Assembly (NCBI RefSeq): GCF_934660935.1
Contig: NZ_CAKUIH010000011.1
Coordinates: 3,337-67,336 of the forward strand
Source: an uncultured Parolsenella sp.
GTDB taxonomy: Bacteria; Actinomycetota; Coriobacteriia; Coriobacteriales; Atopobiaceae
Length of the DNA: 64,000 nt
Reading direction: 5' to 3'
The translations under genes and the position numbers were made by a program. A model generated the notes under the pieces. That model made no database searches. It was not told where the DNA came from and saw only the letters and a program-made list of their open reading frames with translations. Numbering within the stretch: position 1 is the stretch's first letter; every line of letters starts with the position of its first letter. Positions 9,356-18,048 of this stretch are shown piece by piece.

Positions 9356-9928
9356 ATGGTTCGCATGGTCATAACGAACGTCATCGTGGGCAATCCGCCT
9401 CTCCCCTCCGCAATCGTGCTTTCCCCCGCCGAGGATTCAGGGGCAAACCCCGAGGTGACTATCGACCACAACCTCAACGCGGAGGACATCATCGGGTCAA
9501 CGTCCATGGATGTTCTTCCTCTCAGCGTTGGCATGGTTGACGCCGCGCAGATCGCTCGCGCAGCAGACAGCGAGACCCACCGTCGCCCGGATACTCACGA
9601 TCTCCTCTCGAGCGTCATCACCGTCCTGGGTGGTGAGGTTTCCTCCGCTAGCATCACCCGCGTTGAGGACACAACCTTCTTCGCCACGGTTGACGTAATC
9701 GCGGCAGACGGCACCACCCACCACGTTGACGCCCGCCCCTCGGACGCCATTGCCTTGGCGCTGCGTTGCGACAAGCCCATCCTCGCGAGCGAGGACGTCC
9801 TCTCTCGCGCAGGCCTCCCAAACTTCGAGGCCATCGCAAGCGACGAGAAGCGTCGCGAGGCCGAGGAGTTCCACGCCTTCGTCGAGTCCCTCTCCCCCTC
9901 TGACTTCGAGTCTCCCCGCGAGCCCTAA
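9356..9928 (+). CDS. Bifunctional nuclease (BFN/DUF151) family protein
   Basis: A 190-residue protein of the BFN domain family (DUF151). The diagnostic strand DARPSDAIALALRCDKPI lies near residues 122-140, after an N-terminal half with VILSP and LPLSVG-type elements. Family members are small metal-dependent or structural proteins, some reported with RNase and DNase activity; the cellular role here is unknown. I chose ATG 9356 because GAGGGAG sits eight bases upstream; a GTG at 9347 in the same frame overlaps that site. It is transcribed alone and converges on gyrA. The C-terminal 45 residues are acidic and probably disordered. Confidence 0.85.
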   Translation: MVRMVITNVIVGNPPLPSAIVLSPAEDSGANPEVTIDHNLNAEDIIGSTSMDVLPLSVGMVDAAQIARAADSETHRRPDTHDLLSSVITVLGGEVSSASITRVEDTTFFATVDVIAADGTTHHVDARPSDAIALALRCDKPILASEDVLSRAGLPNFEAIASDEKRREAEEFHAFVESLSPSDFESPREP

Positions 9929-9976
9929 CCAACGCCCAGACCACCAAAGCAGCCAGGACGCCCAGTCCTGGCCGGC

Positions 9977-10116
9977 GGCACATCGCCGCGACGTCAACAA
10001 CAGGGCGCCGGCCCCGTGGGTGCTAAGCAAACATTTTCGAAACGCGCACCGCGCGTTGAGATGTTTGCTTGCACCCGCGAGGCCGGCGCCCGTCAGGTTA
10101 ATTAGGGCGATGTGCC
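9977..10116. repeat. Nested inverted repeat between the BFN gene and gyrA
   Basis: The outer arms are perfect 11-base inverted copies (9977-9987 and 10106-10116, touching the gyrA stop codon). Inside them lies a roughly 30-base-pair imperfect stem (10003-10033 with 10061-10091) around a GC-rich loop. A smaller hairpin occurs at 9953-9971. It occupies the whole gap between convergent genes and probably acts as a two-way terminator, though there is no T tract. Confidence 0.6.
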
Positions 10117-12848
10117 TACTCGTCGATCAGGCTCTCGTCCATCTCCTCGTCACCGATATCGACCTTGTCGCCCTCGTTAGAGGCGGTGGATTCCGCGTTG
10201 GCCGCATTCTGGTCGGGCTCGTCCTTGGCGGCCCTCATGCGAGCGAGCGCGCAGACGGAGTCGCTATCACCCACGCTCATAACCTTCACGCCCTGCGTCG
10301 AGCGGCCGAGCTTCGAGATGTCCTTCACCTTCACGCGGATAACGACGCCATCCGTGGAGACAATCATGAGCTCGTGCTGCGGACCAACGACGCGGCACGC
10401 CGCAAGGTTGCCCTTCTTGTCGGTCATAGTGATGGTGTAGACGCCCTGGCCGCCACGCTTGTGCTCGGGGTACTCAGCAACGGGCGTGCGCTTGCCATAA
10501 CCCTTCTCGGTGATGACGAAGAGGTCGCCGTTGCCGTTGGTAATCTCCATGCCGAGCATCTTCGCGTCGCCCTTGAGGGTGATGCCACGGACGCCGGAGG
10601 TATCGCGGCCCATCGGACGGACATCGCTCTCCGGGAACATGATGGCCTTGCCGTCGGTCGAGACGAGGATGACCTTGTCACCCTCACGCACGCGACGAAC
10701 GTTCACGAGCTCGTCACCGTCACGCAGGTTGATGGCGATGATGCCGTCGCGGCGCGTGCGGTCATACGCGCTCATGGCGGTCTTCTTCACCGTGCCGTTC
10801 GCCGTTGCGAACATCAGATATTCGTCCTCGGGGAAGGTGCGGCAGGTGATGACGGCCGTGGCGTGCTCGCCCTCGCTGAACGGCACGAGGTTGACGATCG
10901 CGGTACCGCGCGCCGTGCGCTGGCCAATCGGCAGCTCATGAACCTTGAGTCGATAGACCTTGCCCTTGTTCGAGAAGAACAGCACGTAATCATGGGTGCT
11001 CGCGACGAAGAGGTCCTCGACGAAGTCCTCGTCCTTGAGGCTCACCCCCTGAACGCCCTTGCCGCCGCGCTTCTGGGCACGGTAGGTGGCAACCGGGGTG
11101 CGCTTCACGTAGCCGGCGTGCGTCACGGTAATGACCATGTCCTCGTCGGCGATGAGGTCCTCGACGTTGAGCTCCTTGGTGCCCTGGACGGAAATCTCGG
11201 TACGGCGCTTGTCGGCGAACTTGCGCTCAATCTCGCGCATCTCGTCCTTGATGACGGCGAGGATCTTCTCCGGGTTGGCAAGCAGATCCTCGTAGTAGGC
11301 GATCGCTTTGCGAAGGCCGTCGAGCTCCTCCTGGATCTGATCGCGGGAGAGGCCAGTGAGGCGTCGCAGGCGCATCTCGAGAATGGCCTGGGTCTGCTCC
11401 GGAGAGAAGCCAAAGCGCTCGATAAGACGCTGGGAAGCCTCGGTATCAGTCTGAGACGAGCGGATGATGTGAATGACCTCGTCGATGTGGTCGAGGGCCA
11501 TGAGATAGCCTTCGAGGATATGGGCGCGGGCCTTCGCCTTCTTGAGGTCGAAGCGGGTGCGACGGGTCACCACGTCGACCTGGTGGTCGATATAGTGCTG
11601 CAGCATCTGGCGAAGCGTCAGGAGCTTGGGCACGCCATTCACGAGCGCCAGGTTGATCACGCCGAAGGTGGTCTGGAGCTGGGTGAACTTATACAGGTTG
11701 TTGAGAACGACCTGCGGGATGACGTCCTTCTTGAGCTCGATGACGAGACGAATACCCTTCTGGTTCGACTCGTCGCGGAGGTCAGAGATGCCCTCGAGAC
11801 GCTTCTCGTTGACGAGCTGGGCGATCTTCTCCTGGAGGGTGCCCTTGTTGACCTGGTAGGGCATCTCGGTAAAGACAAGGCGAGCACGACCAGTCTTCGT
11901 CGTCTCGACGTGAGCCTTGGCGCGAACGGTCAGCGAGCCGCGACCGGTCTCATAGGCATCGCGAATGCCATTGGTGCCCATGATCTTGGCGCCCGTCGGG
12001 AAGTCCGGGCCGGGCATGACCGACATGAGCTCGTCGGTCGTCGCATCCGGGTTATCGATGAGCATGCACGTGGCCTCGATGGCCTCACCGAGGTTGTGCG
12101 GCGGAATGTTGGTCGCCATGCCAACCGCGATGCCGTTGCAACCATTGACCAGGAGGTTCGGGAAACGGGCAGGCAGGACAGAGGGCTCGGAGAGCGACTC
12201 GTCGTAGTTGGGCTGCCAATCGACCGTATCCTTCTGGAGGTCACGGAGAAGCTCCATGGCGGGCTTGGCGAGGCGGCTCTCCGTGTAACGCATAGCGGCC
12301 GCGGAGTCACCGTCGATGTTGCCGAAGTTACCATGGCCGTCAACGAGCGGGGTGCGCATGCTGAACCACTGGGCCAGGCGGACCATCGTGTCATAGACGG
12401 CGGAGTCACCGTGCGGGTGGTACTTACCGATAACTTCGCCGACCGTCCACGCACTCTTCTTGTGCGGGCGGTTGGGGAAGATGCCGCTCTCGTTCATCGC
12501 GTAGAGGATGCGGCGGTGGACCGGCTTCAGGCCATCGCGAACGTCCGGCAGAGCGCGTGCGGTAATGACCGACATCGAGTACTCGATGAAGGACTGGCGC
12601 ATCTCGTGGCCGAACTCGCTGATCTGGAGCGCTCCGCCGTGTTCGTCAACCTCGTCAGAGTCAGCTCCGCGGCCAGCGGCGCCAAACTCCTCCTCGAGCT
12701 CGCCGTCATCCTCCTCCTCGGCCTCGTCGTCAGACTCAACGTAGACGTCGGTGCCATCATCCTCGGCAGAGGCGCGATCAAGCAGGCGCTTGAGATCGTC
12801 GGGCAGGTCCGCCCCGGCCTCGTTGTTGATGTTGTTATCGTCTGCCAC
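10116..12848 (-). CDS. gyrA: DNA gyrase subunit A
   Basis: A 910-residue GyrA, the breakage-reunion subunit that works with GyrB to introduce negative supercoils. The core begins near residue 80 with the IEYSMSVITARALPDVRDGLKPVHRR block. The active-site tyrosine is in AAMRYTE (Tyr188). The quinolone-determining region reads HPHGDSAVYDTMVR, with Ser149 and Asp153 in the wild-type form. C-terminal beta-pinwheel repeats follow, including the GyrA box QRGGKGV. Unusually, an acidic extension of about 75 residues (DEAEEEDDGELEEE) precedes the core. The start is GTG with AAAGG upstream, 14 bases after gyrB, so the two genes are probably cotranscribed. Confidence 0.98.
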   Translation of the reverse strand: MADDNNINNEAGADLPDDLKRLLDRASAEDDGTDVYVESDDEAEEEDDGELEEEFGAAGRGADSDEVDEHGGALQISEFGHEMRQSFIEYSMSVITARALPDVRDGLKPVHRRILYAMNESGIFPNRPHKKSAWTVGEVIGKYHPHGDSAVYDTMVRLAQWFSMRTPLVDGHGNFGNIDGDSAAAMRYTESRLAKPAMELLRDLQKDTVDWQPNYDESLSEPSVLPARFPNLLVNGCNGIAVGMATNIPPHNLGEAIEATCMLIDNPDATTDELMSVMPGPDFPTGAKIMGTNGIRDAYETGRGSLTVRAKAHVETTKTGRARLVFTEMPYQVNKGTLQEKIAQLVNEKRLEGISDLRDESNQKGIRLVIELKKDVIPQVVLNNLYKFTQLQTTFGVINLALVNGVPKLLTLRQMLQHYIDHQVDVVTRRTRFDLKKAKARAHILEGYLMALDHIDEVIHIIRSSQTDTEASQRLIERFGFSPEQTQAILEMRLRRLTGLSRDQIQEELDGLRKAIAYYEDLLANPEKILAVIKDEMREIERKFADKRRTEISVQGTKELNVEDLIADEDMVITVTHAGYVKRTPVATYRAQKRGGKGVQGVSLKDEDFVEDLFVASTHDYVLFFSNKGKVYRLKVHELPIGQRTARGTAIVNLVPFSEGEHATAVITCRTFPEDEYLMFATANGTVKKTAMSAYDRTRRDGIIAINLRDGDELVNVRRVREGDKVILVSTDGKAIMFPESDVRPMGRDTSGVRGITLKGDAKMLGMEITNGNGDLFVITEKGYGKRTPVAEYPEHKRGGQGVYTITMTDKKGNLAACRVVGPQHELMIVSTDGVVIRVKVKDISKLGRSTQGVKVMSVGDSDSVCALARMRAAKDEPDQNAANAESTASNEGDKVDIGDEEMDESLIDE

Positions 12849-12862
12849 TTCTGGCCTTTCTC

Positions 12863-14899
12863 TTAGGCGTCCAGGTAACGGGCGTCATGGGCGTGGCGCT
12901 CGATGTAGTCACGGCGGTACTCGACCTCGGTACCCATGAGCTCGCGGACGGCGCGATCAGCCGCGGCGGCGTCCTCGATGGTCACGCGCTGGAGGATGCG
13001 GGTCTTGGGGTCCATGGTCGTGGATGCAAGCTGCTTCGGGTCCATCTCGCCCAGGCCCTTGTAGCGCTGGACGTCATAACCCTTCTTCTTTTTCTTGAGC
13101 TTGCCGGAATCGTCCTTGGTGTCCTCGTCCTCATCAGGACTGAAGCCCAGGGAGCGGATAGTGTCGCGGAGAATCTCCTCCTCCGGCTGACGACCGTTGG
13201 GATAGACGTAGTGGATCTTCTTGCGCACCTTGACGCCAAAGATCGGCGGGCAGGCGACGTAGATGTAGCCAGCGTCGATGAGCGGGCGCATGTACTTGTA
13301 GAAGAAGGTCATCAGCAGGATGCGGATGTGGGCGCCGTCGACGTCTGCATCGGTCATGATGATGATCTTGTGGTAGCGAGCCTTGGTGATGTCGAAGTCG
13401 CCACCCTCGCCATTGCCCGTGGTCACACCGGTGCCGATAGCCGTGATGAGCGACTGGATGGTGTCACTCGAGAAGGCGCGGTGATCGCCAACGCGCTCGA
13501 CGTTCAGGATCTTGCCGCGCAGGGGGAGAATCGCCTGGATGTCTCGGCGACGGCCGTCCTTGGCCGAACCGCCTGCCGAGTCGCCCTCGACAATGAAGAG
13601 CTCAGTGAGCTCGGCGTCGCGAACGGAGCAGTCCGCAAGCTTGCCGGGAAGGGCCGCGCTCTCGAGGAGGCTCTTGCGGCGCGTCGCCTCGCGGGCCTTG
13701 CGGGCGGCGGTGCGGGCCTTGCTTGCCTGCTGAGCCTTATTGACGATGGTGCGAGCCTGCTTGGGATGCTCCTCGAGGTACTCCGCAAGGCCATCGGCGA
13801 CAACCTTGTTGGTGAGCGAGCGCATATAGGAACTGCCGAGCTTGGCCTTGGTCTGGCCCTCGAACTGCGGGTCCGGAAGCTTGACGGAGATGACGGCGGA
13901 GAGACCCTCGCGAACGTCGTCGCCCGTGAGGTTGGGCTCCTTCTCCTTGAGAAGGCCCTGCTTGCGCGCGTAGTCATTGATGACACGCGTAAGCGCGGTG
14001 CGGAAGCCCTCGAGGTGCATGCCGCCCTCGGGCGTGTAGATGTCATTGGCGAACGACATCACGCTCTCGCCGTAGCCGGTGTTCCACTGGAGGGAGACCT
14101 CAACCTCGCCCATCTTCTCGACGGGAGTTCCCTCCTCTGTCTTGCCAGCGAGGTAGATGGGATTCTTGAGACCCTCGGGAACGTCCTTGCCCTCGTTCAG
14201 GAACTTGACGAAGTCAATGATGCCGCCGGCGTAGCAGAACTCGACGACGCGCGGCTCAACCTCACGCTCGTCCGTCAGGACGATCTTGAGGTTCTTGTTG
14301 AGGAAGGCCGTCTCCTGCAGACGGTTGTGGAGGGTGTCGAAGTCATAGACGCAAGTCTCAAAGATCTCGTCATCCGGCCAGAAGGTGACCGTGGTTCCCG
14401 TGGTCGTGGACTCGCCCACAACCTTCATCTTCTCGACGGTCTTGCCGCGCGAGAACTCCATCTCGTAGATGTTGCCGTCACGCTTGACCTGGACGACGAC
14501 CCTCTTGGAGAGGGCGTTCACGACGGAGATGCCGACGCCATGGAGGCCGCCCGAGACCTTGTACGCGCTGTTATCGAACTTCCCGCCGGCGTGGAGGATC
14601 GTCATGACGACTTCGAGAGTCGGGATCTTCTTCACCGGGTGCAGGTCAACGGGGATGCCGCGGCCGTTGTCAACGACGGTGATGGAGTTGTCGGCGTGCA
14701 CCGTGACGCGAATCTCGTTGCAGAATCCGGCCATGGCCTCGTCGACAGAATTGTCTACGATCTCCCACACGAGGTGGTGGAGGCCGCTCGAGCTGGTCGA
14801 ACCGATATACATGCCCGGGCGCTTGCGGACAGCCTCAAGGCCTTCGAGAATCTTGATCTCGCCGCCGTCGTAGCCATGTTCATTGGGAGACTCTGACAC
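12863..14899 (-). CDS. gyrB: DNA gyrase subunit B
   Basis: A 678-residue GyrB, the ATPase subunit of gyrase. It opens with the GHKL ATP-binding domain (VRKRPGMYIGS near residue 30, EIVDNSVDEA, GRGIPVD), continues through the transducer, and ends with the TOPRIM domain (FIVEGDSAGGSAK, later DADVDGAHI). The C-terminal end reads YRRDYIERHA. The start is GTG with AAGGAAAGGA just upstream. It heads a gyrB-gyrA pair downstream of dnaN-recF-dciA, the usual origin arrangement in Actinobacteria. Length and motifs match ordinary GyrB. Confidence 0.98.
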   Translation of the reverse strand: MSESPNEHGYDGGEIKILEGLEAVRKRPGMYIGSTSSSGLHHLVWEIVDNSVDEAMAGFCNEIRVTVHADNSITVVDNGRGIPVDLHPVKKIPTLEVVMTILHAGGKFDNSAYKVSGGLHGVGISVVNALSKRVVVQVKRDGNIYEMEFSRGKTVEKMKVVGESTTTGTTVTFWPDDEIFETCVYDFDTLHNRLQETAFLNKNLKIVLTDEREVEPRVVEFCYAGGIIDFVKFLNEGKDVPEGLKNPIYLAGKTEEGTPVEKMGEVEVSLQWNTGYGESVMSFANDIYTPEGGMHLEGFRTALTRVINDYARKQGLLKEKEPNLTGDDVREGLSAVISVKLPDPQFEGQTKAKLGSSYMRSLTNKVVADGLAEYLEEHPKQARTIVNKAQQASKARTAARKAREATRRKSLLESAALPGKLADCSVRDAELTELFIVEGDSAGGSAKDGRRRDIQAILPLRGKILNVERVGDHRAFSSDTIQSLITAIGTGVTTGNGEGGDFDITKARYHKIIIMTDADVDGAHIRILLMTFFYKYMRPLIDAGYIYVACPPIFGVKVRKKIHYVYPNGRQPEEEILRDTIRSLGFSPDEDEDTKDDSGKLKKKKKGYDVQRYKGLGEMDPKQLASTTMDPKTRILQRVTIEDAAAADRAVRELMGTEVEYRRDYIERHAHDARYLDA

Positions 14900-15022
14900 C
14901 CGACAGTCCTTTCCTTAGGGTTTCTAGTCAATCCTTACTAGTTTAGTACAGGCGCCCAATTTGGCACAGCCTAAACCTAAATCGACGAAAACCCTTACGC
15001 CCAATATGGCTCTGGCGGATTG

Positions 15023-15628
15023 TCAGGGATTCTGCGGGTCCCTTTTGATTTCTCGCGTACTTTCCAACTTTGCGCGACGAATTGAGTATTCCATCGCTTT
15101 AGACGCGTTTTCGCGCAGACGAGGGTCAAGTCTCGAAACCTTGTCGGCAATGCGTGCCGCCTCGATGGTGGAAAGGGGCGGGAGTTCCTCCTCGACACGG
15201 GAGGGCTCCTCTTGCGCTATGGCACGCTCGCCCGCCTTCCTACTCAACTTGAACCTCACGCGGGCGACCTCGAGCCCCTCGTACGAGAGGCGGTCGACGA
15301 AAAGCTCCGCATTGGTGGTGAGGTCGACCATGAGCGCGTTGCCATCGAGGTAGACGACGAGTTCCGGCAAGCCCACGCCGCTTTTGGGCTTATTGAGCCA
15401 GACGGCAACCGTGTGCTTGGCGGCGCGCTTGCCACAAACCTTCCTCCATGCGTGCAGGGCCTTGTTCACGTCCGACGCACCGCGAGCGACCCGCTTGTCG
15501 ACATAGGCAGCGACGACGTCCGCCGCGGTGGCGGCAGCGTGCTGCTTGGCGGGGTCGAGCGGGTCATAGACGCTCCTCGCCGCGGCGCGAGCCCGACCAC
15601 CCTCGTGCCCGTAGTACCTAGCCGCCAT
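15023..15628 (-). CDS. dciA: DUF721 / DciA-like protein
   Basis: A 201-residue protein of the DUF721 family. In many bacteria that lack DnaC/DnaI, the family member DciA helps load the replicative helicase DnaB. The conserved core is the central W-x-K-V-CG and LVVYLDGNALMVDLTTNAELFVDRL segment (about residues 60-120). The basic N-terminus and charged C-terminus look flexible. It overlaps the end of recF by 11 bases and precedes gyrB, the same position as the DUF721 gene of mycobacteria. The name is assigned from domain and position; helicase loading is inferred from the family. Confidence 0.8.
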   Translation of the reverse strand: MAARYYGHEGGRARAAARSVYDPLDPAKQHAAATAADVVAAYVDKRVARGASDVNKALHAWRKVCGKRAAKHTVAVWLNKPKSGVGLPELVVYLDGNALMVDLTTNAELFVDRLSYEGLEVARVRFKLSRKAGERAIAQEEPSRVEEELPPLSTIEAARIADKVSRLDPRLRENASKAMEYSIRRAKLESTREIKRDPQNP

Positions 15629-16703
15629 AGCGGACCACCTTCATCCCCTCGAGAAGGCTGTCGTCGAAGTAGCCGAGGTTGGTCGTCGTGATGACCGTCT
15701 GAATCCCGCCCTCGACGAACTTCGTCACGCAGGCTCGGCGGTTCTCGTCAAGCTCACTCATGACATCGTCGAGCAAAAGCAGGGGTCGTTCGCCGAGGAG
15801 GTCTTCGCAGAGCCGCACCTCGGCCATCTTCCAAGCGAGGGCGACGGTACGCTGCTGCCCCTGGCTGCCGAACGCGCGAGCGTCACGCCCCTCGATCTCA
15901 AAGGAGATATCGTCGCGATGGGGACCGACGAGAGTCTGCCCTCGGCGGAGGTCGTCGTCGCGACTCTCCCCCATGCGCCGAAGCATGAGGTCACGAAGCT
16001 CGTCGCGTCCCATGCCCGCCTCGGCGCCGGCGACGCTCGGCACATAGCGGCACGTGAGCGCCTCGCCGGAGGCAACGTCCGCGTACACCTCACCCACGAG
16101 CGAGGAAAGGCGCGTGAAGAGGTTGAGGCGATGGTGAAGGAGCGTCGCTCCACCCAGAGCCACCGACTCGTCCCACGCGTCGAGGAGGACGGGGTCGCAG
16201 CCATCCTTCAGAAGGCGGTTTCGCTGTTCGACGGAGCGCGTGTATGCCGAGAGTACCTTGCGATACCCGGCGTTCGCCTGGGCTCCAAACGAATCGAGCT
16301 CTCCCCTGCGCATCGAGGCCGAGCCCTTCACGAGCGACAGGTCATCGGGGCAGAAGAGAATCGAGAGAAGGGTTCCCGGCAGGTCCTGGCTGCGACAGGG
16401 CTTGCCGTTCCTCAGGAACTTGCGCGAACCCTCGGCGGCGACGAGCTCGACATCCACCACTCGCCCATCGCCCTCGAGACGTGCGGACACATGCGCCTCC
16501 CGAGCTCCGGGAGCGACGAGCTCGGCCGGAGACGGGCGGCGGAACGATTGTCCCGCGGTGAGGTATTGGAGTGCCTCGACGGTGTTCGTCTTTCCAACGG
16601 CATTGGGCCCCACGAGGACCGTCACGCCGGGCGACGGCTCGAGGACGACCCCGTCGAGGTTCCTATATCCGCTGAACGAGATTCGAGTGACGACGAGAGA
16701 CAC
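15618..16703 (-). CDS. recF: DNA replication and repair protein RecF
   Basis: A 361-residue SMC-like ATPase that helps load RecA at gaps in single-stranded DNA. Walker A is GPNAVGKTN near residue 33. The QSFR segment, the ABC signature area (FGSQGQQRTVALAWK), and Walker B with the D-loop (LLLLDDVMSELDENRR, near residue 305) are all present. It lies three bases after dnaN and overlaps dciA, giving a dnaN-recF-dciA unit. Length is typical. Confidence 0.97.
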   Translation of the reverse strand: MSLVVTRISFSGYRNLDGVVLEPSPGVTVLVGPNAVGKTNTVEALQYLTAGQSFRRPSPAELVAPGAREAHVSARLEGDGRVVDVELVAAEGSRKFLRNGKPCRSQDLPGTLLSILFCPDDLSLVKGSASMRRGELDSFGAQANAGYRKVLSAYTRSVEQRNRLLKDGCDPVLLDAWDESVALGGATLLHHRLNLFTRLSSLVGEVYADVASGEALTCRYVPSVAGAEAGMGRDELRDLMLRRMGESRDDDLRRGQTLVGPHRDDISFEIEGRDARAFGSQGQQRTVALAWKMAEVRLCEDLLGERPLLLLDDVMSELDENRRACVTKFVEGGIQTVITTTNLGYFDDSLLEGMKVVRYGG

Positions 16704-16706
16704 GGG

Positions 16707-17810
16707 CTACATCCGCACGGGCATGAGCAGGTACAGGTAGTTGATCTTCGAGTAGCTCTTGAAGACGCCGGGGCGCATCTTCTCCTGGAGCTCGAGCGTG
16801 ACCTCGCTCTCCTGGTTAAGGGCGCTCACGCAATCGCCGACATAGCGGTAGTTCATGCCGATGGAGTTCGACTGGCCCTCGACGTCAACAGAAAGCTGCT
16901 CGCGAGCATCGCCCTGATCCGGCGAGGTCGACGAGAGAAGCATCTGGCCGGAATCGGCGTCGACGTCGAGCCTCACGGAGGAGTTCGACGTGGCGATGGA
17001 GCTGACGCGGCGCAGGGCGCCGGCGAGGTCCGCGACCTTCACCTTGACGGAGGTCAGGCACGTCGACGGGATCAGCTTCTTGTAGTCGGGGAAGGTGCCT
17101 TCGATGCGCCTGGAGACATAGGTGGTGTTGCCAAACACGAAGATGACCTGGTTCGCAGTGCTGCCGATGATGATCGTCGGGGACTCGCTGGGAAGCGACA
17201 GGACGTCGTGGAACACGGTGCCGGGGATGATCATCTCGAAGGTTCCGTCGAGAGAGGAGGTCTCGACGTTGGTGTCGCACACGACGAGACGATAGGAATC
17301 CGTGGCAACGAGACGCACGAGGTTCTCCTCGACGTTGAGAAGGACGCCGGCGAGGATCGGGCGGCTCGTGTCGCGGGAGGTCACCTTATAGACCTTGTCG
17401 ACCATCTCCGAGAGGATGTTGCAGGGCAGCTCGACCGAGCGCTCCATCGCGATCTCCGGAAAGCTCGGGAAATCTGCGGCGTTCAGGCAATTCAGGTGGA
17501 AGGAGCTCTTGTCGCACGTGAGGTGGATGGTGCCCTCTCCGCCATCAAAGGTAACGGCAGAGTCCGACAGGTTCTTCACGACGCTCGTGAGCATGCGCCC
17601 GGAGATGACCGTCTCGCCCTCCTCCTCGACGTTGGCGGCGATCTTGTGTCGGATCGAGGTGTCAAGATCGGAAGCCTGCATCTCAAGCGTTCCACCGGAG
17701 GCCTTCATGAGGATGCCTCCGAGAACGGGAATGGTCGAGTGAGTGGCGATTCCCTTCGAGACGATGGAGAGCGCCTTGGCAAGGGATGACTGGCTGACGG
17801 TGAAACGCAT
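16707..17810 (-). CDS. dnaN: DNA polymerase III beta subunit (sliding clamp)
   Basis: A 367-residue beta clamp that tethers DNA polymerase III to DNA. It starts MRFTVSQSSLAKAL and ends LYLLMPVRM, the family's usual C-terminal strand, with three similar clamp domains between. The ATG has AGGAGAG nine bases upstream. An AT-rich hairpin (17825-17848) lies immediately before that site. It follows dnaA after a 238-base gap and is linked to recF. Confidence 0.98.
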   Translation of the reverse strand: MRFTVSQSSLAKALSIVSKGIATHSTIPVLGGILMKASGGTLEMQASDLDTSIRHKIAANVEEEGETVISGRMLTSVVKNLSDSAVTFDGGEGTIHLTCDKSSFHLNCLNAADFPSFPEIAMERSVELPCNILSEMVDKVYKVTSRDTSRPILAGVLLNVEENLVRLVATDSYRLVVCDTNVETSSLDGTFEMIIPGTVFHDVLSLPSESPTIIIGSTANQVIFVFGNTTYVSRRIEGTFPDYKKLIPSTCLTSVKVKVADLAGALRRVSSIATSNSSVRLDVDADSGQMLLSSTSPDQGDAREQLSVDVEGQSNSIGMNYRYVGDCVSALNQESEVTLELQEKMRPGVFKSYSKINYLYLLMPVRM

Positions 17811-18048
17811 GTGTCTCTCCTATCTATATCTATTTATATATAGATATACATGTTAGTAATGGTAGTAAGGCGTGTAGAAACGTAGAAAACTTCTTAACAG
17901 TGCTGGTAGACGGCTTATTTCGCTGGTGCATTCACAGGTGATAGAGAACCTGAGTTATCTACAGAGAATAGCGGCTGAAATTCTTTCAACATTTTGACCC
18001 CAGTTTTCCACCATCCTCTACCACCTTTCGACATCTCATTGTCGAATG
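17811..18048. other. dnaA-dnaN intergenic region, candidate origin element
   Basis: An AT-rich 238-base gap. It holds a DnaA-box-like word TTATCTACA (17955-17963, one mismatch to TTATCCACA), TTTTCCACC (18004-18012), and an A/T-only stem with perfect nine-base arms (17825-17833 with 17840-17848) that could unwind easily. A weak hairpin (18027-18046) follows the dnaA stop. In several Actinobacteria oriC lies here, so this is a reasonable but unproven origin half. Confidence 0.45.

Noticed and set aside
9726..12866. Plus-strand open frame of 1,046 codons antisense to gyrA
   Set aside because: The minus frame is unmistakable GyrA; the plus translation is low-complexity Leu/Val/Asp/Arg sequence with no domain.
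12887..14896. Plus-strand open frame antisense to gyrB
   Set aside because: Shadow of GyrB with no domain and no SD.
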